Positions 1-6,895 are shown, counted from the first letter of the stretch. The stretch: DNA of 64,000 nt from Xanthomonas sp. DAR 80977 (GCF_041240605.1 NZ_CP162487.1:434001-498000); one strand, 5' to 3'. A program made the numbers and translations. The notes: a model not told the origin generated them from the sequence alone.

Positions 1-213
1 CTTCTTGGCAAATCTTGCCTCGCGCATGTCCCAAGTGTGTGCGTCAAGAGAGGGCTCGTAGTGGACAAGGTCCTGCGTCTTGGGGTTGTATGCGAGGACG
101 TCAAGCTCCATTTCCCATCCTCCATGTTTTAGCAGACCGACTTTGACATTTCTGCGTACCAGATAGCCTTGCCAGTCTAGGTATTCGACGATTAGCTGTT
201 CAAGATGCGACAT
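1..213 (-). CDS. Integron cassette protein, nuclease-like, partial
   Basis: A minus-strand frame opens with ATG at 213 and runs off the left edge, giving 71 residues (start MSHLEQLIVEYLDWQGYLVR). It sits just upstream, in its own reading direction, of where its attC should lie outside the window, so it is the outermost visible cassette. The stretch with E-x-E-x-D (GGWEMELDVLAYNPKT), followed by a hydrophobic strand and HYE, resembles the core of PD-(D/E)xK nuclease folds; this is a pattern reading, not a family match. Lower GC than the chromosomal genes fits a cassette. The C-terminus is not visible, so any function is tentative. Confidence 0.65.
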   Translation of the reverse strand, partial: MSHLEQLIVEYLDWQGYLVRRNVKVGLLKHGGWEMELDVLAYNPKTQDLVHYEPSLDAHTWDMREARFAKK

Positions 214-225
214 GGATTGAAAGTG

Positions 226-286
226 GTCTAACGCCTGAATTAAGCCGACCCACGAAGCGGGTTCGGCTTGAATGAATTGTTAGACC
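226..286 (-). repeat. attC site 12 (outermost)
   Basis: Recombination site of the cassette carrying the 240-668 gene. Inverse core GTCTAAC on the right (read on the minus strand) and core GTTAGAC on the left bracket an imperfect palindrome of about 60 bp with a GCGGGTTCG-type loop. The gene's stop codon lies inside it. Confidence 0.9.
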
Positions 287-668
287 TGCCAACCGCGGGG
301 CTGGAGCCCTCAAAGTGAAACTCTACCGGAATCTGGTGGTGGCAGGCTTGCTCTCGCGACGGATAGCGCCACTGTGCTACAGCGGAAAGGATGGCGTCGT
401 TGTAGCCAACTGGTTGGCCGCGACTGCGGCCGATGGGGTGCCACTCCGCCGAGACAATGACCGGGGACTGCACATGCCCGGTAGGCCCAATGACAAAAGC
501 GACTTGGGCTTTGCCAGAAAACTCATTGTGTAGCCGGGGTGGCAGCCTTGGTGCAACTGTAGCTGTAGGGGCAAGCCCGAACGAGCAGCGCGGGGGCGGC
601 GCAGCTGCAGCGCACGCGCACAGCGCGATGCCGAGAGAAAAAACTATCAAGTTGTAGATTTCTCTCAT
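240..668 (-). CDS. Cassette lipoprotein with TonB-C-like domain
   Basis: 142 residues from ATG at 668; the frame is open further upstream, but only into the neighbouring attC. The N-terminus is a signal segment ending in a lipobox-like IALCAC, so a lipid-anchored envelope protein is likely. Residues of about 50-125 (KAQVAFVIGPTGHVQSP then AILSAVAQWRYPS) look like the C-terminal domain of TonB-type energy transducers, as in many short orphan proteins; there is no proline-rich linker or inner-membrane anchor, so it is unlikely to be a working TonB. The last 13 residues, NNSFKPNPLRGSA, are encoded by the attC site itself. The exact role is unknown. Confidence 0.7.
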   Translation of the reverse strand: MREIYNLIVFSLGIALCACAAAAPPPRCSFGLAPTATVAPRLPPRLHNEFSGKAQVAFVIGPTGHVQSPVIVSAEWHPIGRSRGQPVGYNDAILSAVAQWRYPSREQACHHQIPVEFHFEGSSPAVGRSNNSFKPNPLRGSA

Positions 669-673
669 GGCAG

Positions 674-733
674 GTCTAACGCTGGAGTTAAGCGGCACGC
701 GTTAGCACGTCCGCCTTGAACGAGTGGTTAGGC
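674..733 (-). repeat. attC site 11 (divergent sequence)
   Basis: Carries the expected outer GTCTAAC/GTTAGGC boxes, but its arms and loop differ clearly from the other eleven sites: the centre reads GGCACGCGTTAGCACGTCC instead of the shared GCCGACCCGCGAAGCGGG type. It belongs to the 750-977 cassette. Confidence 0.8.
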
Positions 734-749
734 GCAGCGGCGATGTGGC

Positions 750-977
750 TCATAGAACAGCCATCCAGTCCTGCGCCTCTACGTGCTTGAAGAACGAGTC
801 GAACGCCTCGTAGGAAAAGTCGAGTGTAATTGAGTGCCCGCCCTTAGGATGCCGTTCGATAGATTGGATACGTTGCACCCCGGGCGCAGTTCCGATGAGC
901 TCACGCAAATCGCGGACATCCGTATCTATGTGGGTCCCTTCGGAGCGTCGTCGCATCAGCCGAACGTGGAAGTGCAT
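750..977 (-). CDS. Cassette hypothetical protein, 75 aa
   Basis: Small soluble protein of 75 residues starting at ATG 977 (MHFHVRLMRRRSEGTHIDTD). It fills the cassette between two attC sites, with the start 12-18 bases from the upstream core site, as usual for cassette genes. There is no signal peptide, no membrane segment and no motif I recognise. A mix of short charged stretches and beta-prone segments suggests a compact fold. Function unknown. Confidence 0.65.
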   Translation of the reverse strand: MHFHVRLMRRRSEGTHIDTDVRDLRELIGTAPGVQRIQSIERHPKGGHSITLDFSYEAFDSFFKHVEAQDWMAVL

Positions 978-988
978 TCTAACTTGCC

Positions 989-1048
989 GCCTAACACTTG
1001 AGTTAAGCCGAGCTGCGGAGCGGCGTCTGCTTGAATGAATGGTTACGC
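989..1048 (-). repeat. attC site 10 (non-consensus core)
   Basis: Same palindrome family as its neighbours, but the box at 1042-1048 reads GTTACGC (plus strand) instead of GTTAGGC/GTTRRRY, and the loop is GAGCTGCGGAGCGGCG. The altered box may weaken pairing of the folded site. Confidence 0.85.
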
Positions 1049-1309
1049 CGCAGTGCCACGGAGTTTTCGGCGCGAAATTATGCCAGCGATAAGCATGGCG
1101 ACCCCCAAAAGGAGAAAAAGGTAAGGCAGATAGCCCGGCCAGGGTAGCTCAGTAGGGACCATCCGAAAGAACCGTTGGGAAGCCTGTCCATCGCTTGGTA
1201 GCATCAAGGAGATCGGAAGCTGATCCAGGAGTAGCGGCGTGCCGAGTAGCCCGGTCAGCGCAACTAGCGCGCCGAGCACTATTACTAGGTTTGCGAGGAT
1301 CTTCTTCAT
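1043..1309 (-). CDS. Cassette small membrane protein, 88 aa
   Basis: 88 residues from ATG at 1309 (MKKILANLVIVLGALVALTG); an upstream in-frame start at 1321 falls in the attC and is less likely. Two hydrophobic spans, about residues 5-25 and 58-78, predict a two-pass inner-membrane protein with a short polar loop, ending in basic residues (SRRKLRGTAA) that would sit in the cytoplasm. The stop codon lies in the attC core. No family recognised. Confidence 0.7.
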   Translation of the reverse strand: MKKILANLVIVLGALVALTGLLGTPLLLDQLPISLMLPSDGQASQRFFRMVPTELPWPGYLPYLFLLLGVAMLIAGIISRRKLRGTAA

Positions 1310-1312
1310 GAG

Positions 1313-1372
1313 GCCTAACACCAGAATTAAGCCGACCCGCCAAGCGGGTTCGGCTTGAATGAATTGTTAGGC
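1313..1372 (-). repeat. attC site 9
   Basis: GCCTAAC and GTTAGGC outer boxes around a 60-bp imperfect palindrome (GCCGACCCGCCAAGCGGGTTCGGC). Serves the 1367-1696 cassette. Confidence 0.9.
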
Positions 1373-1696
1373 CGCAACCAGGCCACCATGCGGATTAAGG
1401 AGCGCATACGTCACAAAGATTAGCGCTCCGATCCCCCATACCGCGAGCCATGACCAATACTGGCGCGGGTGCTCAATACGACTATAGCGTGCGATCCACC
1501 ACTGATCGAGCGCATATCCAGAAAATAATTGCAAAATGAATGGTATGGCCATGCTTGAGGCGAACATCAGGCGGCCAACACTCTTGTCGAGCGCGAATAG
1601 GCCACTGCTAGCAACGGGAAGCAAAGCCAAGCCGCCGCATAGCGCGAACAACCACAAGAATGATCGTCCTTTTATCCGCTCGCCCATATCTAGCAT
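1367..1696 (-). CDS. Cassette membrane protein, three spans
   Basis: 109 residues from ATG at 1696; a GTG at 1702 inside the attC boundary and a later ATG at 1687 are alternatives. Hydrophobic stretches around residues 13-33, 43-62 and 85-104 suggest three membrane passes, with a basic/aromatic loop (DQWWIARYSRIEHPRQYW) between the second and third. No catalytic motif is visible. It is one of four small membrane proteins in the array. Function unknown. Confidence 0.65.
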   Translation of the reverse strand: MLDMGERIKGRSFLWLFALCGGLALLPVASSGLFALDKSVGRLMFASSMAIPFILQLFSGYALDQWWIARYSRIEHPRQYWSWLAVWGIGALIFVTYALLNPHGGLVAA

Positions 1697-1700
1697 TTCC

Positions 1701-1760
1701 ACCTAACACCTGAATTAAGCCGAGCCGCGAAGCGGCTTCGGCTTGAATGAATTGTTAGGG
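1701..1760 (-). repeat. attC site 8
   Basis: Outer boxes ACCTAAC and GTTAGGG, inner palindrome GCCGAGCCGCGAAGCGGCTTCGGC. Serves the 1755-2123 cassette. Confidence 0.9.
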
Positions 1761-2123
1761 CCCATTTGCGACCTTTGGCAGGTAGAAGTACGCCCCTAGT
1801 AGGGCAGTAGCGAAGAACATAGCCAGGAATAGGTTGAGCGCGGCGATAACGGCGGCCGCAAACAGCCGCACCTCAACAGGACGGCTCGAACGCCACAGGT
1901 ACAGACCGGCCACTGCAGAAGTCACCGCGCCAATCCAAAGGATGGCTGGAGTGCTGGGAAGCCAAGCGGACCAGGCCCGCGCGACCATTGGTACGCGCAG
2001 CCCGTACGCCTCCAACTGGGTCTCAGGAAAGACCGACATAACTTGAAATAGGAAGCCGCCCGTGATGGCAGCGCCGAAAAGCCCGCAGAGGTAAATCCAG
2101 ACACCGATGATGATCTTTGGCAT
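1755..2123 (-). CDS. Cassette membrane protein, 122 aa
   Basis: 122 residues from ATG at 2123 (MPKIIIGVWIYLCGLFGAAI). Three hydrophobic spans (about 4-28, 58-76 and 85-115) indicate an integral inner-membrane protein. The end lies at the attC core. The first 100 bases are overlapped by the read-through end of the next cassette gene (2023-2613), which stays open across attC 7. No family recognised. Confidence 0.7.
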   Translation of the reverse strand: MPKIIIGVWIYLCGLFGAAITGGFLFQVMSVFPETQLEAYGLRVPMVARAWSAWLPSTPAILWIGAVTSAVAGLYLWRSSRPVEVRLFAAAVIAALNLFLAMFFATALLGAYFYLPKVANGP

Positions 2124-2613
2124 GGGGCCTAACGCCTGAATTAAGCCGACCCGCGAAGCGGGTTCGGCTTGAATGAATTGTTAGGTGCCAACCAGATTGC
2201 CCGGCACCACGATGGACGCGCCAAACATTACACCAGGAGACCTGGGTTGCTGCAGCCAGGGCCTGCAGCGGACCGGGAAGATCGGACAGGCCTAGTGGGG
2301 TCTTCGGGCGACTCTGCAGCTCATACCCACCCAAGCCCTGCCGGGTTGTGCGATGGACGTCCGACCAATCATAGGCAAAGAGACCCCGCTTGGAAAAGGC
2401 AACAAAGTCGTCTGGCCGAGAAAGAGTCACGAGCAGATCCATGCTGGATGTTTCCGGCAGTGATAGGACAAGCTCCTCGGCGGCATCTGCGGAGACGAGC
2501 GCTGTGGTCGGAATCGGCCCCTCGCCGCCGGTTGTAAAGATTGCCACTTGTCCAATGGCATCAATGGCGAGCCACGCAGCATCAACTCCTTGAAGATCGC
2601 TGGGGGTAACCAT
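2023..2613 (-). CDS. Cassette hypothetical, reads through its attC
   Basis: 196 residues from ATG at 2613 (a GTG at 2619 lies in the core site). The cassette-proper part, about 140 residues, contains VDAAWLAIDAIGQVAIFTTG and a GPIPTTAL turn, a pattern common in short uncharacterised soluble proteins. No stop occurs before or inside attC 7, so translation continues through the attC and about 100 bases into the neighbouring cassette, adding a basic His/Arg-rich tail of some 50 residues. The tail probably depends on which cassette lies downstream. Function unknown. Confidence 0.6.
   Translation of the reverse strand: MVTPSDLQGVDAAWLAIDAIGQVAIFTTGGEGPIPTTALVSADAAEELVLSLPETSSMDLLVTLSRPDDFVAFSKRGLFAYDWSDVHRTTRQGLGGYELQSRPKTPLGLSDLPGPLQALAAATQVSWCNVWRVHRGAGQSGWHLTIHSSRTRFAGRLNSGVRPHAKDHHRCLDLPLRAFRRCHHGRLPISSYVGLS
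2127..2186 (-). repeat. attC site 7
   Basis: GCCTAAC/GTTAGGT boxes with the canonical GCCGACCCGCGAAGCGGGTTCGGC palindrome. The upstream cassette gene reads straight through it in a frame without a stop. Confidence 0.9.
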
Positions 2614-2617
2614 TGGC

Positions 2618-2677
2618 ACCTAACACCAGAATTAAGCCGACCCGCCAAGCGGGCTCGGCTTGAATGATTTGTTAGGC
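2618..2677 (-). repeat. attC site 6
   Basis: ACCTAAC/GTTAGGC boxes; inner palindrome GCCGACCCGCCAAGCGGGCTCGGC. Serves the 2691-3017 cassette. Confidence 0.9.
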
Positions 2678-2690
2678 CGCGCCCGACTGA

Positions 2691-3017
2691 TCACGCGACC
2701 ACCCCAATTGCCCTCAACCGGTCAGCAACCTGCGTCAACGCCTGCGGGTGAGGTTGGAGCTTACGCAGAAAACGAGTGCGCCACTTAGTCCAGTTTGCAG
2801 CGACTGAAGGATCTGCCTTTGCGGAAGCACCAGGGTCGTCGTCAAAGCCGAACTCGAAACCGCAGCTACACATAGCAAATGAGGCGCTACCGTCGCTGTA
2901 GTAGGGCTGCTCGGCGAGCTCGACGCTGCCGCACACTGGGCAAGCCCAACTCCCAGACTCCGAACGGTACAAAGTTGCATCGGTGCCGTCTCTGAGAGTT
3001 ACACGATGAGCTTCCAT
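2691..3017 (-). CDS. Cassette zinc-ribbon-like protein
   Basis: 108 residues from ATG at 3017. Two cysteine knuckles, CPVCG near residue 26 and CSCG near residue 50, separated by a tyrosine-rich turn, form a likely four-cysteine zinc ribbon. The FEFGFDDDPG segment after the second knuckle is typical of small CPCC/zinc-ribbon proteins. The C-terminal half is basic and Trp/Arg-rich (NWTKWRTRFLRKL). Probably cytoplasmic; target unknown. Confidence 0.7.
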   Translation of the reverse strand: MEAHRVTLRDGTDATLYRSESGSWACPVCGSVELAEQPYYSDGSASFAMCSCGFEFGFDDDPGASAKADPSVAANWTKWRTRFLRKLQPHPQALTQVADRLRAIGVVA

Positions 3018-3021
3018 AGCG

Positions 3022-3081
3022 GCCTAACGCCTGAGTTAAGCCGCGCCGCGAAGCGGCGTCGACTTGAATGAATTGTTAGGT
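3022..3081 (-). repeat. attC site 5
   Basis: GCCTAAC/GTTAGGT boxes; inner palindrome GCCGCGCCGCGAAGCGGCGTCGAC. Serves the 3076-3381 cassette. Confidence 0.9.
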
Positions 3082-3381
3082 GGCATGCGCCTGCATAGTA
3101 GCCACCAAAAGTTTGTTGACCGCTTTTGCTGCCAAGGACGCGTTAGCAGAAAAGCCATGACAGCTCACAATCTGCCGGCCATCCATGGCGAGCGACTCAC
3201 TAAAGTATGAAGTGTCACTCCACCAAGTAAATCTGGCAATGGCGTGGGGGAAGTCGAAGTCGAAGCGCACGGCGGAATTATCCGTCGGGTCGCCGTAGGT
3301 GATCTCGCAGGGAGTGTCAATACCGAACAAGACACATCCGGCGGCCCTGCTCTCAATCAGTTGTCGCGGAGTCTGCTCCAT
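3076..3381 (-). CDS. Cassette hypothetical protein, 101 aa
   Basis: 101 residues from ATG at 3381 (MEQTPRQLIESRAAGCVLFG). No signal or membrane span. The middle has alternating beta-strand-like segments and a WW pair (RFTWWSDTSYFSESLAMDG), followed by a C-terminal helix (ASLAAKAVNKLLVATMQ). The size and fold pattern recall small immunity-type proteins, but I cannot assign a family. Its stop lies in the attC. Confidence 0.65.
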   Translation of the reverse strand: MEQTPRQLIESRAAGCVLFGIDTPCEITYGDPTDNSAVRFDFDFPHAIARFTWWSDTSYFSESLAMDGRQIVSCHGFSANASLAAKAVNKLLVATMQAHAT

Positions 3382-3384
3382 GCC

Positions 3385-3444
3385 ACCTAACGCTTGAGTT
3401 AAGCCGCGCCGCGAAGCGGCGTCGGCTTGGACGAATTGTTAGGC
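3385..3444 (-). repeat. attC site 4
   Basis: ACCTAAC/GTTAGGC boxes; palindrome GCCGCGCCGCGAAGCGGCGTCGGC. Serves the 3439-3768 cassette. Confidence 0.9.
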
Positions 3445-3768
3445 CCCATCTTCTGGAGCCCGCGCGACGTCGCTTTCGACCTTTCCCCAGTCTATGACGC
3501 TCGAGAGCCATGGCCAGATGCGGTGACCCTGGCGTGCGCTGACGAGGAGCCCAAGAACAAGCCCGATGCCAGCCGCTACGACATTAGGCACGTATGTGGC
3601 GCCGAACGTGTAGGCGAAGAGCGCTGCGAAGACTACAAGAACGGCGATCCATTGGAGCAGCGGCCAGCGACTTGCCCAGAGCGAGCCGAAGAAAGTGCCG
3701 GACCGCGAGCGTGCCGCCAGCAAGCTGACAAGGAAAGCCTTACGCGCGGCAGCTTCATTGCTTGTCAT
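3439..3768 (-). CDS. Cassette membrane protein, 109 aa
   Basis: 109 residues from ATG at 3768; in-frame codons further up lie in the attC. A basic N-terminal third (ARKAFLVSLLAARSRSG) is followed by two closely spaced hydrophobic spans (about 40-60 and 65-82) and a polar acidic tail (DWGKVESDVARAPEDGA). A two-pass inner-membrane hairpin is likely. No family recognised. Confidence 0.7.
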   Translation of the reverse strand: MTSNEAAARKAFLVSLLAARSRSGTFFGSLWASRWPLLQWIAVLVVFAALFAYTFGATYVPNVVAAGIGLVLGLLVSARQGHRIWPWLSSVIDWGKVESDVARAPEDGA

Positions 3769-3771
3769 GGG

Positions 3772-3831
3772 GCCTAACACCTGAATTAAGCCGAGCCGCG
3801 AAGCGGCTTCGGCTTGAATGAATTGTTAGGC
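3772..3831 (-). repeat. attC site 3
   Basis: GCCTAAC/GTTAGGC boxes; palindrome GCCGAGCCGCGAAGCGGCTTCGGC. Serves the 3833-4579 cassette. Confidence 0.9.
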
Positions 3832-3832
3832 C

Positions 3833-4579
3833 TCATAGGGACTGCACCAGCTCATTAAGCGCTGATGCTTTCCATACAATGCCCAAATCCGACTCCGCAT
3901 TTATGCGGCCGCTGTATATGCCAATGAACTTCCAGACGGGGCCGCCAAACATTGCTTGGCTCCCGTCAGCCATGGGTACGCCACCTGCACTCCGATATGC
4001 AATGACCGGTGAGCCAGACTGGCCTTGACGACTACGGCAATCAATTAGCAATACGGGCAGATCATTGAAGTCAATGTCTGCCTCCGATGCCATGAATCCC
4101 GTGGCCCATACACCGAAGGCACCACCGGCGGTAATGCCGAACGGGAAACCAATGACACTCACTGTATCGGCCGGACCGACTGATATGGCTGGACCAACGT
4201 TTGCGGTGTCGTAAGGGTAAAGAACGACATCATCGAGCTGAGTCAAAGGGAGGGCGACGAAATCAGCCTTTGCGCCAAGTACGGGGTGTTCACGCCACCT
4301 GGGAGTGTCATCGGCATAAAGAGGCTCAACTCTTGGCACCCACTGGCCTAGATGACCGTTGCGATTGTGGACAACCGCAATCTCATTGGGTATGCCGCCA
4401 GTATTGGAAAGCGGCGCACCAGTGTCCTGGTGCCTGCCAGTGACGTTGTGCCGATTAGTTACAAGATAAGGACCATTCGCAGCTTGAACGACAAAGGCAG
4501 TTCCGGTGGACAGTGGCTGTCCATTGAACTGCATCTGTATGAGAAGCGACTGGACGGAGGGTTGTGCGATGGTTGGCAT
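3833..4579 (-). CDS. Cassette trypsin-like serine protease
   Basis: 248 residues from ATG at 4579; the largest cassette gene here. A chymotrypsin/trypsin fold is indicated by GTAFVV and LVTNRHNVTG (catalytic His), KADFVALPL (Asp) and SRQGQSGSPVIA (Ser in GxSGSP), in the normal order and spacing. There is no signal peptide or membrane span, so it would act in the cytoplasm, unlike DegP-type proteases, and no PDZ domain follows. Such stand-alone cytoplasmic trypsin-like domains occur in several anti-phage and stress systems, but no partner gene is fused here. Substrate unknown. Confidence 0.85.
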   Translation of the reverse strand: MPTIAQPSVQSLLIQMQFNGQPLSTGTAFVVQAANGPYLVTNRHNVTGRHQDTGAPLSNTGGIPNEIAVVHNRNGHLGQWVPRVEPLYADDTPRWREHPVLGAKADFVALPLTQLDDVVLYPYDTANVGPAISVGPADTVSVIGFPFGITAGGAFGVWATGFMASEADIDFNDLPVLLIDCRSRQGQSGSPVIAYRSAGGVPMADGSQAMFGGPVWKFIGIYSGRINAESDLGIVWKASALNELVQSL

Positions 4580-4582
4580 GAG

Positions 4583-4642
4583 GCCTAACGCCTGAATTAA
4601 GCCGACCCGCGAAGCGGGTTCGGTTTGAATGAATTGTTAGGT
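4583..4642 (-). repeat. attC site 2
   Basis: GCCTAAC/GTTAGGT boxes; palindrome GCCGACCCGCGAAGCGGGTTCGGT. Encodes the C-terminal tail of the 4597-5103 protein. Confidence 0.9.
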
Positions 4643-5103
4643 GTGCCGCCCATGATCTCTACGTGCATCCCCAACGTCATTGGCGGAAACATGTGGCGAA
4701 AGGTTACCTGCCAGCCATTGTCAGTAGCCAGAGAATACTGACTGACAGTGTCTTCTCCTAGCGGATCGGACTCCTCAATCTCGACAATGGAGAAAGGCAA
4801 GAAGGGAGTTGCCTCGACCAGTGGTACTGCCTCCACAGTGTGGCCACTAGGTGCAACGAAATGCAGTGCCTCGGACGCACAGGGCTGGAGGGTGAGGCCA
4901 AGGCCAGGATATCGATCCGGTCCCAGGTCCACCTCGCATGGGCTGATCTGGATGAGATCGCCGTCGGCTAACTCTAAGAAGGCATCGAATCCAACGATGG
5001 GCAGCGTGAGCTCGCCCACCCAGGCCGGATGGACTCCATCTGATCGGAAGATCCAGATGTTACGGACAGCTTTTCCGAATAGTAGAGATGCTTCCACGGA
5101 CAC
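4597..5103 (-). CDS. Cassette hypothetical protein, 168 aa
   Basis: No ATG is available near the 5' end; GTG at 5103, overlapping the core site, or GTG at 5097 are the candidate starts. The 168-residue product is mostly beta-prone (IWIFRSDGVHPAWVGELTLP, ADGDLIQISPCEVDLG), with no signal peptide. It ends in NNSFKPNPLRGSA encoded by attC 2, the same tail as the 240-668 protein. No family recognised. Confidence 0.65.
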   Translation of the reverse strand: MSVEASLLFGKAVRNIWIFRSDGVHPAWVGELTLPIVGFDAFLELADGDLIQISPCEVDLGPDRYPGLGLTLQPCASEALHFVAPSGHTVEAVPLVEATPFLPFSIVEIEESDPLGEDTVSQYSLATDNGWQVTFRHMFPPMTLGMHVEIMGGTPNNSFKPNPLRGSA

Positions 5104-5161
5104 CTAACGCCTGAATTAAGCCGACCCGCGAAGCGGGGTCGGCTTGAATGAACTGTTAGGG
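5102..5161 (-). repeat. attC site 1 (nearest intI)
   Basis: ACCTAAC/GTTAGGG boxes; palindrome GCCGACCCGCGAAGCGGGGTCGGC. Belongs to the first cassette, 5156-5566. Confidence 0.9.
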
Positions 5162-5566
5162 CTCATGCCGGGGAGTTGACAGTGACCGATAGTCGGTGTC
5201 AGCAGGAACCCAGAACAGGAAGCCCGAATTGGAAATCTCCAACGTGTCCGATAACCCACGCTCTCGCAGTTCTCGGCACAGTCCATCAATGCCCTCGGAT
5301 GTTTGGATGATGTATCCCTCGGAGAGCACCTCACCGTAATGCTTCTCTGTGTTTTGATGGGCGAGGCTAACGAGATCGTTGGTGGAAGCGCCGATAGACC
5401 AAACATGTACGTCTTGGTCCGTGGCGTAGGTCTTGATGCGCCATGCGCCCTTGTCAGTGGCCAGGAACTGAACCGTGTCAAAAACATCCTTAGTCCCCTC
5501 TGCCTCAGAGTCATTGAGGTAGCTGCTTTGTACTGTAAGGAAGAAAACCACGAGTACAATCTTCAT
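5156..5566 (-). CDS. First cassette: small exported protein
   Basis: 136 residues from ATG at 5566 (MKIVLVVFFLTVQSSYLNDS). The hydrophobic N-terminus looks like a cleavable or uncleaved signal; the remainder is soluble and mixed alpha/beta, with no recognised motif. It is the cassette closest to the integrase, ten bases from the attI junction, so it is the most recently captured one under the usual insertion model and the best placed for any array promoter. Stop TAA lies in the attC 1 core. Confidence 0.7.
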   Translation of the reverse strand: MKIVLVVFFLTVQSSYLNDSEAEGTKDVFDTVQFLATDKGAWRIKTYATDQDVHVWSIGASTNDLVSLAHQNTEKHYGEVLSEGYIIQTSEGIDGLCRELRERGLSDTLEISNSGFLFWVPADTDYRSLSTPRHEP

Positions 5567-5569
5567 GAG

Positions 5570-5734
5570 CCCTAACTACTATTGGACCGCCTAAAAGCGG
5601 TGTTGCGCCAAGTATCGGCTAACGCCAGAAGTCTGGGAAGGGGGAATTCCTACTTCGTAACAATGACTTGCCGGATGGCAACCGATGGTCTTGGCGTCGA
5701 TGCTGGTTGCGTTATCCGACGGTTGAGCAGGCGT
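5570..5734 (-). promoter_or_regulatory. attI and integrase 5' region
   Basis: The junction between the first cassette and the integrase leader is the GTTAGGGC core at 5569-5576 (minus strand), the expected attI crossover point. A second GTTAGCC-like box lies near 5619-5625. The stretch up to 5734 has no gene of its own; it should hold integrase binding sites and the divergent promoters, but I could not pick a convincing -35/-10 pair. Confidence 0.7.
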
Positions 5735-6754
5735 ATGAGTTACACCCGTGACGATGCAGGCGTAACGACGTGCCTGGCGCCCAAGCTGCTGGATCAGGTC
5801 CGTGGTCGGCTGCGGCTTCGCCACTACAGCCTGCGCACCGAGCAGACGTATGTCGGCTGGATACGGCGCTTCATCCTGGCCAACGGCAAGCAGCATCCAG
5901 TGCGGATGGGGCAGGCCGAGGTCGAAGCGTTCCTGACCAATCTGGCGACCCGGGGGCAGGTCTCGGCCGGAACGCAGAATCAGGCGCTGGCGGCGCTGCT
6001 GTTTCTCTATCGCGACGTTCTGAGCGTGGAGTTGCCCTGGATGGAGAATCTGGTGCGCGCCAAGCGGCCGCGGCGAATTCCGGTGGTGCTCTCGGCCGAG
6101 GAGGTCGCGCGCTTGTTGGTCGCGCTGGAGGGGCCTTGCTGGATGATGGCCGGGCTGCTTTACGGCAGCGGCATGCGGCTGCTGGAATGCCTGCGGTTGC
6201 GGATCAAGGATATGGATCCGGGGCGCGGTGAGATCGTGGTGCGTGACGGCAAGGGCGGCAAGGATCGACGTGTGCCGTTGCCAACGCGCCTGCGCGAGGC
6301 GCTGCTGCGGCAACGCGACAGGGCGCTGCTGCTGCACGCGGCGGATCTGGCCGAAGGTGCGGGGCGGGCGTATCTGCCGCACGCGCTGGCACGCAAGTAC
6401 CCCAATGCCGAGGTCGAGTCGGGCTGGCAATACCTGTTCCCGGCCGCGCATCGGTCGGTGGATCCACGCAGTGGTCGGGTCGGCCGGCATCACGTGTCCG
6501 AGGAAGTCCTGCAGCGCGCAGTGCGGGCGGCACGGCGCCGGGCTGGCATCGTCAAGCCTGCGACCTGTCACACGCTGCGCCATTCCTTCGCCACCCACCT
6601 GCTGGAGGCCGGCCACGATATCCGCACCGTGCAGGAGCTGCTGGGCCACAAGGATGTGGCCACCAGGCAGATCTATACGCATGTGCTGGGGCGGGGGGCG
6701 TCTGCGGTGCGCAGTCCGTTGGATGGGCTGGGCGTCGGCGGCGAGCGACGCTAG
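5735..6754 (+). CDS. intI: Integron integrase IntI
   Basis: Tyrosine recombinase that inserts and excises cassettes at attI and attC. I use ATG 5735 (339 residues, IntI size) rather than the open frame back to 5582, which would cover attI; AGCAGG sits just before it. The N-terminal SAM-like DNA-binding domain is at about 15-105. Catalytic residues are all present: R148 (GMRLLE), K173 or K176, H279 and R282 ([13 protein letters not shown]), H305 (LGHKDV) and nucleophile Y314 (IYTHV). The IntI-specific insertion is at about 215-240 ([20 protein letters not shown]). There is no frameshift or internal stop, in contrast to the inactivated copies often reported in xanthomonads. Transcribed away from the array, as usual. 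Confidence 0.95.
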   Translation: MSYTRDDAGVTTCLAPKLLDQVRGRLRLRHYSLRTEQTYVGWIRRFILANGKQHPVRMGQAEVEAFLTNLATRGQVSAGTQNQALAALLFLYRDVLSVELPWMENLVRAKRPRRIPVVLSAEEVARLLVALEGPCWMMAGLLYGSGMRLLECLRLRIKDMDPGRGEIVVRDGKGGKDRRVPLPTRLREALLRQRDRALLLHAADLAEGAGRAYLPHALARKYPNAEVESGWQYLFPAAHRSVDPRSGRVGRHHVSEEVLQRAVRAARRRAGIVKPATCHTLRHSFATHLLEAGHDIRTVQELLGHKDVATRQIYTHVLGRGASAVRSPLDGLGVGGERR

Positions 6755-6895
6755 CGTCAGGAAAAGCAACCCGGCTGTGGGCGTTTGTGGTCACGCGGCG
6801 GGATTGCTGGCCCGAGGCCACCCAGAGTTCCTCCCCCAGTGCAGTGCCGGGACGCCATGGAGAGCGCGGAAATCTGCGGTCTTCATGGCAACGTC

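Noticed and set aside
2169..2593. Plus-strand frames inside the 2023-2613 cassette
   Set aside because: Opposite to the orientation of every other cassette gene, with low-complexity Arg/Pro translations and no start signals.
226..5161. CRISPR-like regular repeats
   Set aside because: The repeats are 60-base imperfect palindromes with RYYYAAC/GTTRRRY ends separated by genes of varied size; these are attC sites, not a CRISPR array.
5116..5559. 147-codon frame overlapping the first cassette gene
   Set aside because: It shares the cassette with the 5156-5566 frame, which has a better start and a signal-like N-terminus.
5574..5590. Half of a Xanthomonas-type LexA box near attI
   Set aside because: Only one half-site (TAGTAGT-like, minus strand) is present; no second arm, so SOS control of the integrase is not supported.
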